Origin: JANWHF01 sp036276235
GTDB taxonomy: Bacteria; Planctomycetota; Phycisphaerae; Tepidisphaerales; Tepidisphaeraceae
Length of the DNA stretch: 21,948 nucleotides
Assembly (NCBI GenBank): GCA_036276235.1
Contig: DATBDZ010000296.1
Span: forward strand, 1 to 21,948
Reading direction: 5' to 3'
Every line of letters begins with the position of its first letter. Within the stretch, counting starts at the first letter, position 1. The notes under the pieces were generated by a model. The model saw nothing but the letters and a program-made list of their open reading frames with translations, was not told the DNA's origin and ran no database searches. This document shows, one piece after another, positions 6,789 to 15,202 of the stretch. Position numbers and translations under genes: made by a program.

Positions 6789-8066
6789 GTGAGAATCGCG
6801 GTGATCATTTTTCATGCCGACCCGGCTCGCGGCGGGGCGGAGCGGTATACGATCGATCTGGCTGACGGTCTGCGCTCGCGCGGGCATGAGGTCACTCTAA
6901 TTGCGTCCAGCTTTGCCGGCGAATCGGGGGTTTTGCTGCCGGTGGGATGGGGCACACGGCGGCGGAAGTATCTTCGGTTTCTTGACGAGCTGGATCGTCA
7001 CTTGACGGAGCATCGGTATGACATCGTTCACGCGATGCTGCCAGTGCGACGGTGCGATGTCTATCACCCGCATGCGGGAATCGCCGCCGAGGCGGTGGCG
7101 CGGGGGCATATGAAGCATGCCGGTGCTCTCGCCCAGACGGCGGCGATGTTTGCCAATCGGACCAATCTTAAGCGTCGGACGTTCGTGGCAGTCGAGCGGG
7201 AATTGTTGACCGGGCAGGGGGTCAGTTTCGATTCGCAGTCGGGTGACACAGGTCGCGGTGCTCCCAAACCTGTGCCGGTCAGCGGCAAGACGCACAGGTC
7301 TGCGAGTACGCCGACCTGTGGCACCCAAACTGACCCATTGCCGTTGATCGGACCGAAGCCGCCGATCGTTCTATGTCTTTCGAATTATGTGATGCGCGAC
7401 GTAACGGCGCATTATCCGCTGGCGCCGGATCGGCTGGTTCGGCTCTTCAACGCGGTGGATCTGAAAAAGTTTGATCCGACGCAACGGCCCGAGGTTCGCT
7501 CCGAAATCCGCCAGCGGTTTGGCCTCGATCCGGATCGGCCGGTTGCGCTGATGATCGCCCAGGATTTTGCGCGCAAGGGATTGCGCGAAGCGATTCTGGC
7601 GATGCATGAGCTGGCGGACGATCGCCTGGCGATGCTCGTTGTCGGCAAGGAAGATCCGGCGGTCTACCAGAAGGTTGCGCGACTTTTGGGAATCGAAAAG
7701 CGCGTGATCTTCTGTGGGTCAACGAGCGATCCGTTTGCGTTCTATCGCGCCGCCGATTTTTTTGTTTTGCCGACGCGACACGATCCATGCAGTCTGGTTG
7801 TGCTCGAAGCGCTGGCGATGGGATTGCCGGTGATTAGCACCGCCTTCAACGGGGCGTGCGAGATCATGACCGATGGCCGCCATGGATTTGTGTTGGCGGA
7901 TCCTGCCGACGTCGGCGCGCTTTCGGGGGCGATGCGCCGCCTGCTCGATGCGACAGCGCGGCGGGAAATGTCGCAAGCTTGCCTTGCGCTTCGTCCGAGC
8001 CTCGCTTATGAAAATCACCTCGATCAATTGATTGCGATCTACTCTCGCGCCCAGCACCGGCAATAA
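6789..8066 (+). CDS. Family 4 glycosyltransferase (GT-B) with an in-frame insertion
   Basis: The 425-residue product starts at GTG 6789 (MRIAVIIFHADPARGGAERY), with a GGAA stretch about 8 nt upstream. The N-terminal half has the acceptor-side GGAERY loop and VYHPHAG; the C-terminal half has the nucleotide-sugar domain (ALMIAQDFARKGL, VIFCGSTSDPFAFYRAADFF, SLVVLEALAMGLPVISTAFN, with E340 in the usual EX7E position). It resembles RfaG-like hexosyltransferases that extend lipopolysaccharide cores, but donor and acceptor cannot be read from sequence. Residues about 144-187 are not part of the fold: they are encoded by an inverted-repeat insertion. No other glycan genes flank it. Confidence 0.87.
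   Translation: MRIAVIIFHADPARGGAERYTIDLADGLRSRGHEVTLIASSFAGESGVLLPVGWGTRRRKYLRFLDELDRHLTEHRYDIVHAMLPVRRCDVYHPHAGIAAEAVARGHMKHAGALAQTAAMFANRTNLKRRTFVAVERELLTGQGVSFDSQSGDTGRGAPKPVPVSGKTHRSASTPTCGTQTDPLPLIGPKPPIVLCLSNYVMRDVTAHYPLAPDRLVRLFNAVDLKKFDPTQRPEVRSEIRQRFGLDPDRPVALMIAQDFARKGLREAILAMHELADDRLAMLVVGKEDPAVYQKVARLLGIEKRVIFCGSTSDPFAFYRAADFFVLPTRHDPCSLVVLEALAMGLPVISTAFNGACEIMTDGRHGFVLADPADVGALSGAMRRLLDATARREMSQACLALRPSLAYENHLDQLIAIYSRAQHRQ
7219..7336 (+). repeat. 118-bp inverted-repeat insertion inside the glycosyltransferase gene
   Basis: The element begins with GGGTCAGTTT and ends with its exact complement AAACTGACCC. Inside, 7241-7255 pairs with 7312-7326 (15 bp, one mismatch), and 7268-7275 pairs with 7292-7299 (ACCTGTGC, 8 bp). 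The result is a nested or cloverleaf-like fold-back. It lies between the conserved segments VERELLTG and GPKPPIVLCLSNYV, and the frame stays open across it, adding about 40 low-complexity residues. Confidence 0.82.
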
Positions 8067-8178
8067 TTCACAAGTCCCAGACGTTTCTCAACAGAAGTTA
8101 TCGGACGCTCTTGCTGGTGAATTCCTCGGAAATTTCCAGTGACGTGCCAGATTGTCCTCTCGGCTGGCTGTCATGGTG

Positions 8179-8240
8179 CGCCAAATCTAATTCGTTGGGC
8201 TATAAGCACTTGGCGGATAATCGTGACGCAAGATTTGGCG
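8179..8240. repeat. 10-bp inverted repeat with 42-nt spacer
   Basis: CGCCAAATCT at 8179-8188 is exactly complementary to AGATTTGGCG at 8231-8240. It could be a long-loop hairpin near the end of the glycosyltransferase transcript or a spaced protein-binding site. Its role is unknown. Confidence 0.5.
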
Positions 8241-8334
8241 ACGAACGTGGGCGGGCAGTAGGAGCTTTTGCCTAGGTGCAAAGTGACATTTTTCGGAGCC
8301 GCCGAAATCTGGGCAACTGTTATCGCAAAAACGC

Positions 8335-8364
8335 TTGATATGAATCGATTGGCGTGGTTATGAT
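8335..8364 (+). promoter_or_regulatory. Probable sigma70-type promoter for the 161-residue gene
   Basis: TTGATA (8335-8340) and TATGAT (8359-8364) are separated by 18 bp, about 70 bp before the next start codon. The leader between them contains a 6-bp GGGACA/TGTCCC inverted repeat. It was predicted by eye only. Confidence 0.5.
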
Positions 8365-8435
8365 ATGATGGTCCGGGACAACTCTCCGATCATCTCTAGG
8401 CTGTCCCGCCCCGCAACAACTCGGGAGTCCTCTGC

Positions 8436-8921
8436 ATGGCGACCGCACAACAACCGTTTCATCCGCTGCCCGTCATCGGGTATCCGGAATCGTATTATGC
8501 CAAGCACATTCAGCAGGCCGACAAGGCCGGCGATGCGCACGGGCACTCGGCTTTCAAAGTCGGGCAGTACGTAACCCTGGCCCTCGATCACAAGATCGAC
8601 TGGGACGAGAAGCTTCGCTACATCCGCCACACGCTCAAGCATCACTGCTCGACGCCTGAAGGCGACGACACGACGAAGGAGTTTTATCGTCGGCTTTGCG
8701 AGCTGGTGAAGCGTCACGCCGGCCAGGAGGCGTTGCGCCTGGCCCGCACCGAGCATGATTCTTATTCGATGCGCGTTGATACAGGAACGCCGCGCGAAGA
8801 AATCGAAGGCGAAGCCGAAGTCTTCTTCTCCAAGCTGATGGGCCATACCGATTCATGTCCGGATTGGTTCACCAAGGAAGCCTGGGCGCAACTGAAGTCG
8901 ATCCGCGATCAATGGATTTAG
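8436..8921 (+). CDS. Hypothetical 161-residue protein
   Basis: I do not recognise this family. The protein is soluble, mildly acidic and rich in His, Lys and Glu, with no signal peptide or membrane segment. Predicted helices include AGDAHGHSAFKVGQYVTLAL, a His-rich stretch (YIRHTLKHHC) and LVKRHAGQEALRLARTEHDS. The start is supported by a GGGAG box 8 nt upstream and by a promoter-like sequence about 70 bp before. Codon use is like that of neighbouring genes, and the opposite-strand frame looks like a shadow. It stands alone between hairpin-rich gaps. Confidence 0.78.
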   Translation: MATAQQPFHPLPVIGYPESYYAKHIQQADKAGDAHGHSAFKVGQYVTLALDHKIDWDEKLRYIRHTLKHHCSTPEGDDTTKEFYRRLCELVKRHAGQEALRLARTEHDSYSMRVDTGTPREEIEGEAEVFFSKLMGHTDSCPDWFTKEAWAQLKSIRDQWI

Positions 8922-8942
8922 GCATCGCCGCGGCGCTGTAGG

Positions 8943-9005
8943 GGCGAACCTTGTGTTCGCCCGCGTTGCTCGCGCGACGCACTCAGGGCGCACACAAGGT
9001 TCGCC
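8943..9005. repeat. Intergenic palindrome with 14-bp arms
   Basis: GGCGAACCTTGTGT (8943-8956) is perfectly complementary to 8992-9005, with a 35-nt centre. It lies just after the stop of the 161-residue gene and may serve as its terminator, though there is no U-run. It looks like a dispersed intergenic repeat. Confidence 0.75.
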
Positions 9006-9036
9006 GGAATAAAACGCAGCCTGTGGAGGTAGGAGC

Positions 9037-9099
9037 AAGGGCGGGCGTCACCCGCCGCCGGGTCGACAATGACCCGGGCGGCTGGAGACGCCCGCCCTT
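9037..9099. repeat. Intergenic palindrome with 13-bp arms and an inner hairpin
   Basis: AAGGGCGGGCGTC (9037-9049) pairs perfectly with 9087-9099, and an inner CCGGGTC/GACCCGG stem (7-bp arms, 6-nt loop) lies between. It directly follows the previous palindrome and ends 23 bp before the start of the next gene, within its likely leader. Confidence 0.75.
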
Positions 9100-9122
9100 C
9101 GCTGTTTGTTGGGACGCTTGTC

Positions 9123-9878
9123 ATGCGCGTGGGTCGCGTAAAAATCATTCTGCCGTTGCTTGCGCTGCTGGCGATCTTGGTGAGCACTTGGGCGCACAGG
9201 TTTGATGTGCCGCCCGCATATCGGATGGTGGACATCAAGGCCTTGGGCAATTTCAACTTCGATGCCGCTAACGGAACGATTGACGACGTGCCCGGAATCT
9301 TCCGGCATCTGGACGGGCAGCGGGTGATGCTCGATGGGTTTATGTGGTCGCCGATGGCGGCATCGCAACTGAGCGATTTTCAATTCGTTTACAACGTGCA
9401 TCCACGTTGGCCCGGACCACCACTCGTTCAGGAAAGAGTTTTCGCTGACGTTCCGCACGGGAAGAAATTGCCGTACGTCGATCGATATCGGCGGATGTAT
9501 GGCACCCTGCACGTCAACGTGCGTCGCGAAGATGGCGTTGTTACATCAGTCTTCAGGCTGGACGTCGATCGTGCGGAATCGCCGCGCGATGTCTCGTCGC
9601 CGCCGCCTATGACATGGCGCGAATATCTCAAGAATGACCGCAATATCACGCTGGACGCGATAGCCTTCGTCTTGTTGATCGTGGCGGCACTGTACTTCAC
9701 CGCGTCCGGCGCCCGGCGATTGCGGCGCGAGATGCGGGCCCGTCGCTGGCGCAAGCGCGGCTTGTGCCCAAGCTGCGGCTACGATCTTCGCGCCAGCACC
9801 GGACTCTGCCCTGAATGTGGAAGCAGCGAGCGATTCCAGCAGGAAGCAACCCGCATAGCGGCGCGACGATTCGACTGA
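9123..9878 (+). CDS. DUF3299-like membrane protein with C-terminal zinc ribbon
   Basis: The product is 251 residues from ATG 9123, which has a GGGACG stretch upstream; an upstream in-frame ATG at 9069 lies in the palindrome and is rejected. It has an N-terminal membrane segment (about 7-23), an extracytoplasmic-type domain (about 35-150, with RHLDGQRVMLDGFMWSP, like DUF3299), a second membrane segment (about 177-195), a basic stretch and a four-cysteine ribbon (C215, C218, C229, C232; LCPSCGYDLRASTGLCPECG). That ribbon tail is common in planctomycete membrane proteins. The function is unknown. The gene converges on the methyltransferase gene with a 33-bp gap. Confidence 0.75.
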   Translation: MRVGRVKIILPLLALLAILVSTWAHRFDVPPAYRMVDIKALGNFNFDAANGTIDDVPGIFRHLDGQRVMLDGFMWSPMAASQLSDFQFVYNVHPRWPGPPLVQERVFADVPHGKKLPYVDRYRRMYGTLHVNVRREDGVVTSVFRLDVDRAESPRDVSSPPPMTWREYLKNDRNITLDAIAFVLLIVAALYFTASGARRLRREMRARRWRKRGLCPSCGYDLRASTGLCPECGSSERFQQEATRIAARRFD

Positions 9879-9911
9879 GTTCGTCGAAGCCCAACAGTCC
9901 GCCCATGACGA

Positions 9912-10481
9912 TCAATCGGCTTGGACCGCTCGATAAAGTCGCGACCGCACCCGCTCAACGATCTGTTCTTCAACCAATTCCCATCCCCAATCGCGGCGAA
10001 TCTCCGGCCGCTTGTGGGGCGTCAGAACAAGCAACCGCGGGCTGATTCGCGAGAGTTCATACATGAGCGCGGGCAGCCGGGATTTCTCACAGAGATGAAG
10101 CGCGAAGCTGGCGACGATCAGGCTATAGCGGGCCCTGTTAAGCGCCCCTCCCGCGATGTCCGCGAATGACAATTGCGCCGCGGGTTGGCCTGTCCGGCTC
10201 TCGTAGGCGGCCCAGGTGTATGGATCGACGCCGTGGACTTTCTTGGCGCCTAATGCTCGGATTGCCAGCGTGACTTCGCCGCTGCCGGCGGCGAGATCGA
10301 GGACGTTGCTCAAATCGAGCGTCCACTTGCGGCATGCAACGTCAAGCGATTTTACGATGATCGGCTCGTGGGGATTTCGATAGCTGGCGCCGTGACGTTC
10401 GTAGAAACCTTGTGATCCTTCTCGCTCGTAGCGGGCGCGGATAGAGGTAGACTCCTGATCGGATCGACACGGCTTGTCCAT
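9912..10481 (-). CDS. Class I SAM-dependent methyltransferase
   Basis: The 189-residue protein has the Rossmann-type SAM-binding motif VLDLAAGSGEVT (about 60-71), an acidic residue after strand 2 (GVDPY, D86), an FADIA segment (D108) and a post-motif helix region (LIVASFALHLCE). The substrate cannot be inferred. No clear Shine-Dalgarno sequence precedes the ATG. Its C-terminus (EEQIVERVRSRLYRAV) looks complete. It lies downstream of the TPR gene on the same strand, but a 238-bp repeat-filled gap separates them, so it is probably transcribed separately. Confidence 0.82.
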   Translation of the reverse strand: MDKPCRSDQESTSIRARYEREGSQGFYERHGASYRNPHEPIIVKSLDVACRKWTLDLSNVLDLAAGSGEVTLAIRALGAKKVHGVDPYTWAAYESRTGQPAAQLSFADIAGGALNRARYSLIVASFALHLCEKSRLPALMYELSRISPRLLVLTPHKRPEIRRDWGWELVEEQIVERVRSRLYRAVQAD

Positions 10482-10589
10482 TGGTGCTTCACTGTAATTG
10501 ATCGCAAATCGGAATCATTATCGCGCGAAAAGGTCGTGCTGAGGTACTCCGAAGCATCTGGCCACTCGCTCAAGAACGCCGCGACCTCC

Positions 10590-10652
10590 TGTAGGATGGG
10601 TGTACTCGCCCACCATTTGCCGCTCGTGGTGGGCGAGTACACCCACCCTACA
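10590..10652. repeat. Intergenic palindrome with 26-bp arms
   Basis: The 26-bp arms at 10590-10615 and 10627-10652 differ at a single position and enclose an 11-nt loop; the inner 16 bp (GTGTACTCGCCCACCA) are perfect. It lies between the methyltransferase start and the TPR gene end. An open frame drawn through it (10352-10642, minus) is repeat sequence and not a gene. Confidence 0.85.
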
Positions 10653-10678
10653 AATACGGCATTAGAATTTCGTCTTTA

Positions 10679-10706
10679 CTGACAACTGACAACTGGCAAC
10701 TGACAA
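10679..10706. repeat. Four tandem 7-bp repeats (CTGACAA)
   Basis: Three exact copies and one single-base variant (CTGGCAA) of the heptamer CTGACAA lie in a row, ending 13 bp before the TPR gene stop on the opposite strand. It is one of several elements with a 7-nt period in this window. Confidence 0.85.
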
Positions 10707-10719
10707 CTTATTTTTCCGG

Positions 10720-13700
10720 CTACATCGATTCCGCCACCGCGGTGCGGGCGGATTCGTATTGCTTGCGCAAGGGCGAGGAGAGGGATGGGCCTAACTTGAG
10801 CCGCCGATTGATCTCGCTGACGAGGTTGCGGGCCTCGTTGCGGTGGAAGGTATCGCGCGCGAGCAGGTCGGCCAGGCCGATCATTGCTTCGACGCTTGTG
10901 GAATCCTTGGCCAGCGCGGTGCGGAAAGTTTTGATGGCGGCATCTGGCTGGCCCTCCTGCGCCTGAATGCGCGCCAGCGTGTCGTAGAAGCTGGCGATGT
11001 TGGGAGCGATCGCGATTGCCGCCTCGGCCAGGCGCTGCGCTTCGGGAAGATCGGTCGCGTGGCCGCGGAGCCAGAAGACGTAGGCCAAGTCGTTCTTCGC
11101 ATCGGCCGAGGTGGGAAGGGCGATCGTCGCATGGCGGAAGCCATCAATGGCGGCGTCGTAATCGCCGAGTGTTTGCGAGGCCATTCCCCAGAGCATCCAG
11201 GCTTCGCCGGATGCGGCGTCCGTGTCGATCAGCGCATGCAAGACATCGCGGCAGGATTGGAGATCCGCCGTCGAATCAAACTGCGTCGCCGTCTCATACC
11301 AGGCCTTGGCCAAGGCCAGCGATTCGTCTGGCGCTTCGTGCTGAACGAGTGGGGCAACCTGATTGATCCAGGCGAGGGCGGCATCGCGATTTTTATGGCC
11401 GGCGTCGCTCAGATTGAGCCACGCCATTCGCCAGGCCTTGGAGACGCCCACCAGCGGCTGAAGCAATTGTGCCGCCTCATCCGCGCGGCCGGCGCCAATC
11501 AGCGCGCGTGCGTAGAGCGAGAGCGCCGTATCTTTCTGCTGCTGCGAAAGTGGGGCGTTGAGGTAAGGCGTCAGCCGCGCGATCGCGGCGCGCGGATCGC
11601 GGCGCGGCTGGTACAGAGCGATGCGCGCGGCCATCAAATCCGCGGGGGCGGGAGCATCGCCGGAAAGCTCGCGCCAGCGATTTACCGCCTCCGTCGCGCG
11701 CGACCAGTCGCGCGTCTCGACATAAATGCTGGTCAACAATGCCTGCGGCTCCGAAGCGGCGGGGGAAATCGCCGCGGCTCGTGCCGCCAGCTTTGCGGCG
11801 CGATCGTAATGTCCTGCCGACGCCTGTAGTTGTGCCGCCATCAATTGCACGGGAAATGATTTGGGAAGCTGCTGGGCGACCTCGTCGGCTTTGGCCGCGA
11901 TCGCGTCCGCGGAGCCTCCCGATTGATGCGCCAGCGCGAGCGTTTCAAGCATTCGTCCGGCATCGCTCATCAATGGATTGCGCGACAGCAAATCCGTGAG
12001 CGGCAAAAGTGATGCGGCATTGGGCGTCGCCTCCAGAATTCCCGCGAAATGTTGCAGTGCCTTGAGCGGCTCGCCGGAAGCGGAGGCCTGGCTCAATCCC
12101 TCGGTCGCGGCGGCGGCGGCGCGAGAATACTTCTGCTGCCGCAGGAAGAATCCGGAAAGCGCGGCCCATGTATTCGCATTCTTTGGAGCCGTCTTCGTTG
12201 CCCTAAGATACGATGCCAATGCATCTTCAGCAGACTTCCATCGCTCGGCGAATGCCGCCTGATACAACTCTAATTCCCCCGGTTTGAGGGATGCTTTGCC
12301 GATCCGCTCCATCAGCTTTTGGGCGGCGTCAGATTCATGGCGCGAAGCAAAAAAGTCGGCGGCTTCCGCGAGTGCGGCGGGGGCAGGCGTCGGCGCGTCG
12401 AGTAGCGCGCGATAGAGCGGCGCCGTCTGATCGGGCTTGCCGGATTTGCGATACAGACCGGCCAGCGCTATATCTCGGTCGATATCCTGCGGCCGCTGGC
12501 GCTGATCATCTTCGAGAACAGCGATCGCGCGATCCGGCTTTCCGAGCAGGGCCAATTCGCGAGCCGCCCACTGCCTGGCCGGCGAAGAAAGATCGGGCGT
12601 CGCCAGCAATCGCTCAATGCGCGAGAGCGCATCGGCCTGTCGTTCGTTGTCGATCAGCAGCTTTACCAGATCATGCACGACGGCCGGATTGCCCGGGCCA
12701 TCATCGTCGGCGGCGATCAGTTCCGTGATCGCGCGACTCGTGTTGCTCTTGGTGGCGTGAAGCAGCGCCTGCGCCATCAGATAATGCGGATCGGGGAGAT
12801 TTGGCGCGGTGTGTGTGAGTTCGGTTAGGAGATTGACGGCTTCGCTCAGGTCCTTCTCAGGAAGTTCGCCGGCGAGCAGCCAGCGAGCGCGATCCAAGCG
12901 CCAGACCAGGCCCGTTTCGCCGGTGAGTTGACGAACGCGCGCGATGCTCCGTTCCCAGAATGCGCGATCCTGCTTTCGCGTTGGTGATTGCAGAATCGCG
13001 GTTTGCACCTGCAGGTCGGCGGGGAATTGATCCCCGATCGCGATCCAATCCTTGAGTGCCGCCGGGTCGGAAGCGAGGTCTCGATATCGCGCGATCGCCA
13101 GCCGCCAGGCGGCGTCGGATTCATGCCCGGCAGCGCTTGAAGTCAGCGATGCCAAACCAGCTGCGGCATCGCCGTTCTTTGCACGCACTCGCGCTTCCGA
13201 AAACGCCATTGAGGGCGTCATGCCGCCGGCCTCGGCCACCTGTTGGCGCAATTGCGCACCGACATCCAGATGGTTGGCGTCACTGACCTGCGCAAGCTTC
13301 AGCAGCACATCGCTGCTCAGTGCCGGCACCACATGCGCGGAATCGCGCAGGACGCGCGTCGCCTCATCGCGACGATTGGCGCGGGCGAGAAGATCGACAT
13401 CAATCGGAAGAATCCGCGGATCGTTGGGCCGCACTTTTTGGATCTGCTCGACAAATGCCAGCAGATCCTTGTCATTCGCCTTGGCGGGAAATTGTCGGTT
13501 GTAGGTGTACCAGATCGTCGCTTCGGTCATCGCCACTTCCACATCCGTGGGCGCGCGATTGACGGCATCATGAGCCGTAGTCATCGCGTCGGCGAGTTTC
13601 CCTTCGTTGGTGAGCACCTGCGCCGACAGCACCAGCGGCTGCGCCCAACTGATCGCCTGAGCGGAGGCCTGCTTCCACGAAAGTAGCGCCAAATCTGATT

Positions 13701-14919
13701 CACCCATCTGGGCGTAGCAGAGGCCGAGCATCACTTGAATCGCGGGATTATTCGGATCACGAAACGCCGCCGTTTGCAAAGACTTCAAGCGCGCCGCGGG
13801 CGCCGGCAGGGGGGCGACGAACGACGACTTCAGCGCCGCGGCCCAGGCGGCGGCGGATTGATCGCCCGATCGCTTGCCGAGCGCCGCCACGATTGCCGAT
13901 CCGTCGGCGCTCTTGCCCATTTCAAACAGCGCCATCGCGCGGTAGCCGAGCAAAAGGCTGTCATCTTTTGCCGATGCCGGATTCAGGTTTTGCGTGCGCT
14001 TCAGCAATTCCGCAAGATCGCGATCCTGCCAAAGGCGTTGCGCGACCATTCGCTGCAAGCGCTCATCACTCATCGCGATGGTCGAGCGGCGCAACAAACC
14101 GTCGGCATCTGCGTACATTCCGCGGCCATCGAGCATCGCCGCGAGCGTGATGACAAAATCGGGATCGCCGGCGACTTGGCCGGCCGCCTCGTGAAGGGCG
14201 GCACGTTCTTCGGGCTCATGGCCGGCGCAGCGATACGCGTAGGCGAGCACCGCCGCGAAGCGCGGGTCGCCCTTGTGCTGATCGTGGAGCGTCTTGCCGT
14301 AGTCGATGAGCTCCTGGTTGCTGATCTTCGCCAGCCGCATTAGCTCGACCGTGCGGAATTGCGCGGTGAGCAGATTCGGCGCGATGGCGTTGAGCTGTCG
14401 GCAGACCGCAAGCGCCGCCGGAAAATTCCGCTGGTTCACGAGCGCGCCGATTTTTCCTTGCAGGGCGGGAGCATCCGCGGCATTGTCGGCCAGCATCTGG
14501 TCGGCGAGCTTGATCGCTTCCTGATTGTAATTTGCGCGCACATAGAGATTCAGCAGAAGCCGCCGCGCTTCGTTATCGGCGGGCTTGAGTTGGAGATAAC
14601 TTTGGAAGGTCTGGATGCCCTCGTAGATCTCCTGGTGTTGCGGCAAGGGCACGTTGATGCGCGCCTTGCCGTATGCGAGCAGCGCATCAGTGTCGCTGTC
14701 CTGGCTTTTGCTCTTATCGAGATAATCCGCCAGAAGCGTGGCGGCCTTGGCGTCGTCCCCGGCGGCGAAGCGCGCCAGCCCCTGGCGGCGCAATTCCAGG
14801 ATGCGGGCCGCGCCACGCCTCTCACTGAGCAGGTATGCCCAGCCGATCGCGACGCATACCACTGCCGACACGGTGAGCACGATCAACAGCCTGCGTCTGG
14901 TTTTGGGGCGAATTCTCAT
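10720..14919 (-). CDS. Giant membrane-anchored TPR-repeat protein (1399 residues)
   Basis: After a basic start (RIRPKTRRR), residues 11-31 form one hydrophobic helix (LLIVLTVSAVVCVAIGWAYL), which should anchor the protein in the membrane with the remainder outside the cytoplasm. Nearly everything after it is helical repeat. Canonical TPR units are clearest at about 1250-1355 (GDYDAAIDGFRHATIALP, AEAAIAIAPNIASFYDTLAR, GQPDAAIKTFRTALAKD), and diverged, Ala-rich units are seen throughout. No enzyme domain was found. TPR arrays hold protein partners; similar long proteins often go with secretion or exopolysaccharide systems, but no such genes flank it. It diverges from the ParA-CBM gene. The stop is TAG. 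Confidence 0.88.
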   Translation of the reverse strand: MRIRPKTRRRLLIVLTVSAVVCVAIGWAYLLSERRGAARILELRRQGLARFAAGDDAKAATLLADYLDKSKSQDSDTDALLAYGKARINVPLPQHQEIYEGIQTFQSYLQLKPADNEARRLLLNLYVRANYNQEAIKLADQMLADNAADAPALQGKIGALVNQRNFPAALAVCRQLNAIAPNLLTAQFRTVELMRLAKISNQELIDYGKTLHDQHKGDPRFAAVLAYAYRCAGHEPEERAALHEAAGQVAGDPDFVITLAAMLDGRGMYADADGLLRRSTIAMSDERLQRMVAQRLWQDRDLAELLKRTQNLNPASAKDDSLLLGYRAMALFEMGKSADGSAIVAALGKRSGDQSAAAWAAALKSSFVAPLPAPAARLKSLQTAAFRDPNNPAIQVMLGLCYAQMGESDLALLSWKQASAQAISWAQPLVLSAQVLTNEGKLADAMTTAHDAVNRAPTDVEVAMTEATIWYTYNRQFPAKANDKDLLAFVEQIQKVRPNDPRILPIDVDLLARANRRDEATRVLRDSAHVVPALSSDVLLKLAQVSDANHLDVGAQLRQQVAEAGGMTPSMAFSEARVRAKNGDAAAGLASLTSSAAGHESDAAWRLAIARYRDLASDPAALKDWIAIGDQFPADLQVQTAILQSPTRKQDRAFWERSIARVRQLTGETGLVWRLDRARWLLAGELPEKDLSEAVNLLTELTHTAPNLPDPHYLMAQALLHATKSNTSRAITELIAADDDGPGNPAVVHDLVKLLIDNERQADALSRIERLLATPDLSSPARQWAARELALLGKPDRAIAVLEDDQRQRPQDIDRDIALAGLYRKSGKPDQTAPLYRALLDAPTPAPAALAEAADFFASRHESDAAQKLMERIGKASLKPGELELYQAAFAERWKSAEDALASYLRATKTAPKNANTWAALSGFFLRQQKYSRAAAAATEGLSQASASGEPLKALQHFAGILEATPNAASLLPLTDLLSRNPLMSDAGRMLETLALAHQSGGSADAIAAKADEVAQQLPKSFPVQLMAAQLQASAGHYDRAAKLAARAAAISPAASEPQALLTSIYVETRDWSRATEAVNRWRELSGDAPAPADLMAARIALYQPRRDPRAAIARLTPYLNAPLSQQQKDTALSLYARALIGAGRADEAAQLLQPLVGVSKAWRMAWLNLSDAGHKNRDAALAWINQVAPLVQHEAPDESLALAKAWYETATQFDSTADLQSCRDVLHALIDTDAASGEAWMLWGMASQTLGDYDAAIDGFRHATIALPTSADAKNDLAYVFWLRGHATDLPEAQRLAEAAIAIAPNIASFYDTLARIQAQEGQPDAAIKTFRTALAKDSTSVEAMIGLADLLARDTFHRNEARNLVSEINRRLKLGPSLSSPLRKQYESARTAVAESM

Positions 14920-15143
14920 GTCTGTGCAGCCAATCTCATGTTCGATCGGCCGATATGTCTGATAACCTACATCCTGCCGCCGTGGAACCCAAGATTATTT
15001 GCGGTTTGAACGACCGCGGGTCCGCGTCATCTATCATCGACTCAGAGGCTTGGAACGGTTACGGATCAAATAGCCCCATAACTCTAAAGTTTTTTTTGGC
15101 AACTCACCGATGTCATTAACAACGTGGGGGAATGGGCTATTTT

Positions 15144-15202
15144 CGGCCGACGGATCGGCCGGCGGGCTTTTGCCCGCGATGCAGGCGGCTTTATTGGCCG
15201 CC
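15144..15202 (+). promoter_or_regulatory. Structured leader with three GC hairpins before the ParA gene
   Basis: Three perfect stems follow in line: 15144-15161 (7-bp arms CGGCCGA), 15162-15177 (6-bp arms GCGGGC, TTTT loop) and 15184-15202 (6-bp arms GGCGGC, 7-nt loop). They end 22 nt before the ATG. GCCGAC in the first stem could instead pair with GTCGGC at 15218-15223, between the AAGGAAGG box and the ATG, so alternative structures might control translation. Upstream, AATAGCCC near 15067 can pair with GGGCTATT at 15135-15142. The 305-bp gap also holds the divergent TPR gene's upstream region. No known riboswitch class was recognised. Confidence 0.5.

Larger units (their letters stand above)
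8067..8435. other. 369-bp gap between the glycosyltransferase and the orphan gene
   Basis: No convincing gene was found on either strand. The gap contains a perfect 10-bp inverted repeat (8179-8188 with 8231-8240), a small TTTCGG/CCGAAA stem at about 8290-8306, and a promoter-like pair near its right end. No strong terminator was seen directly after the glycosyltransferase. Confidence 0.6.

Noticed and set aside
10352..10642. Minus-strand 96-residue open frame
   Set aside because: It runs through the 63-bp palindrome and the methyltransferase 5' end and has no domain or ribosome-binding site.
10843..14343. Several long plus-strand frames opposite the TPR gene
   Set aside because: They are typical mirror frames of a GC-rich coding strand; the minus-strand frame has clear TPR motifs.
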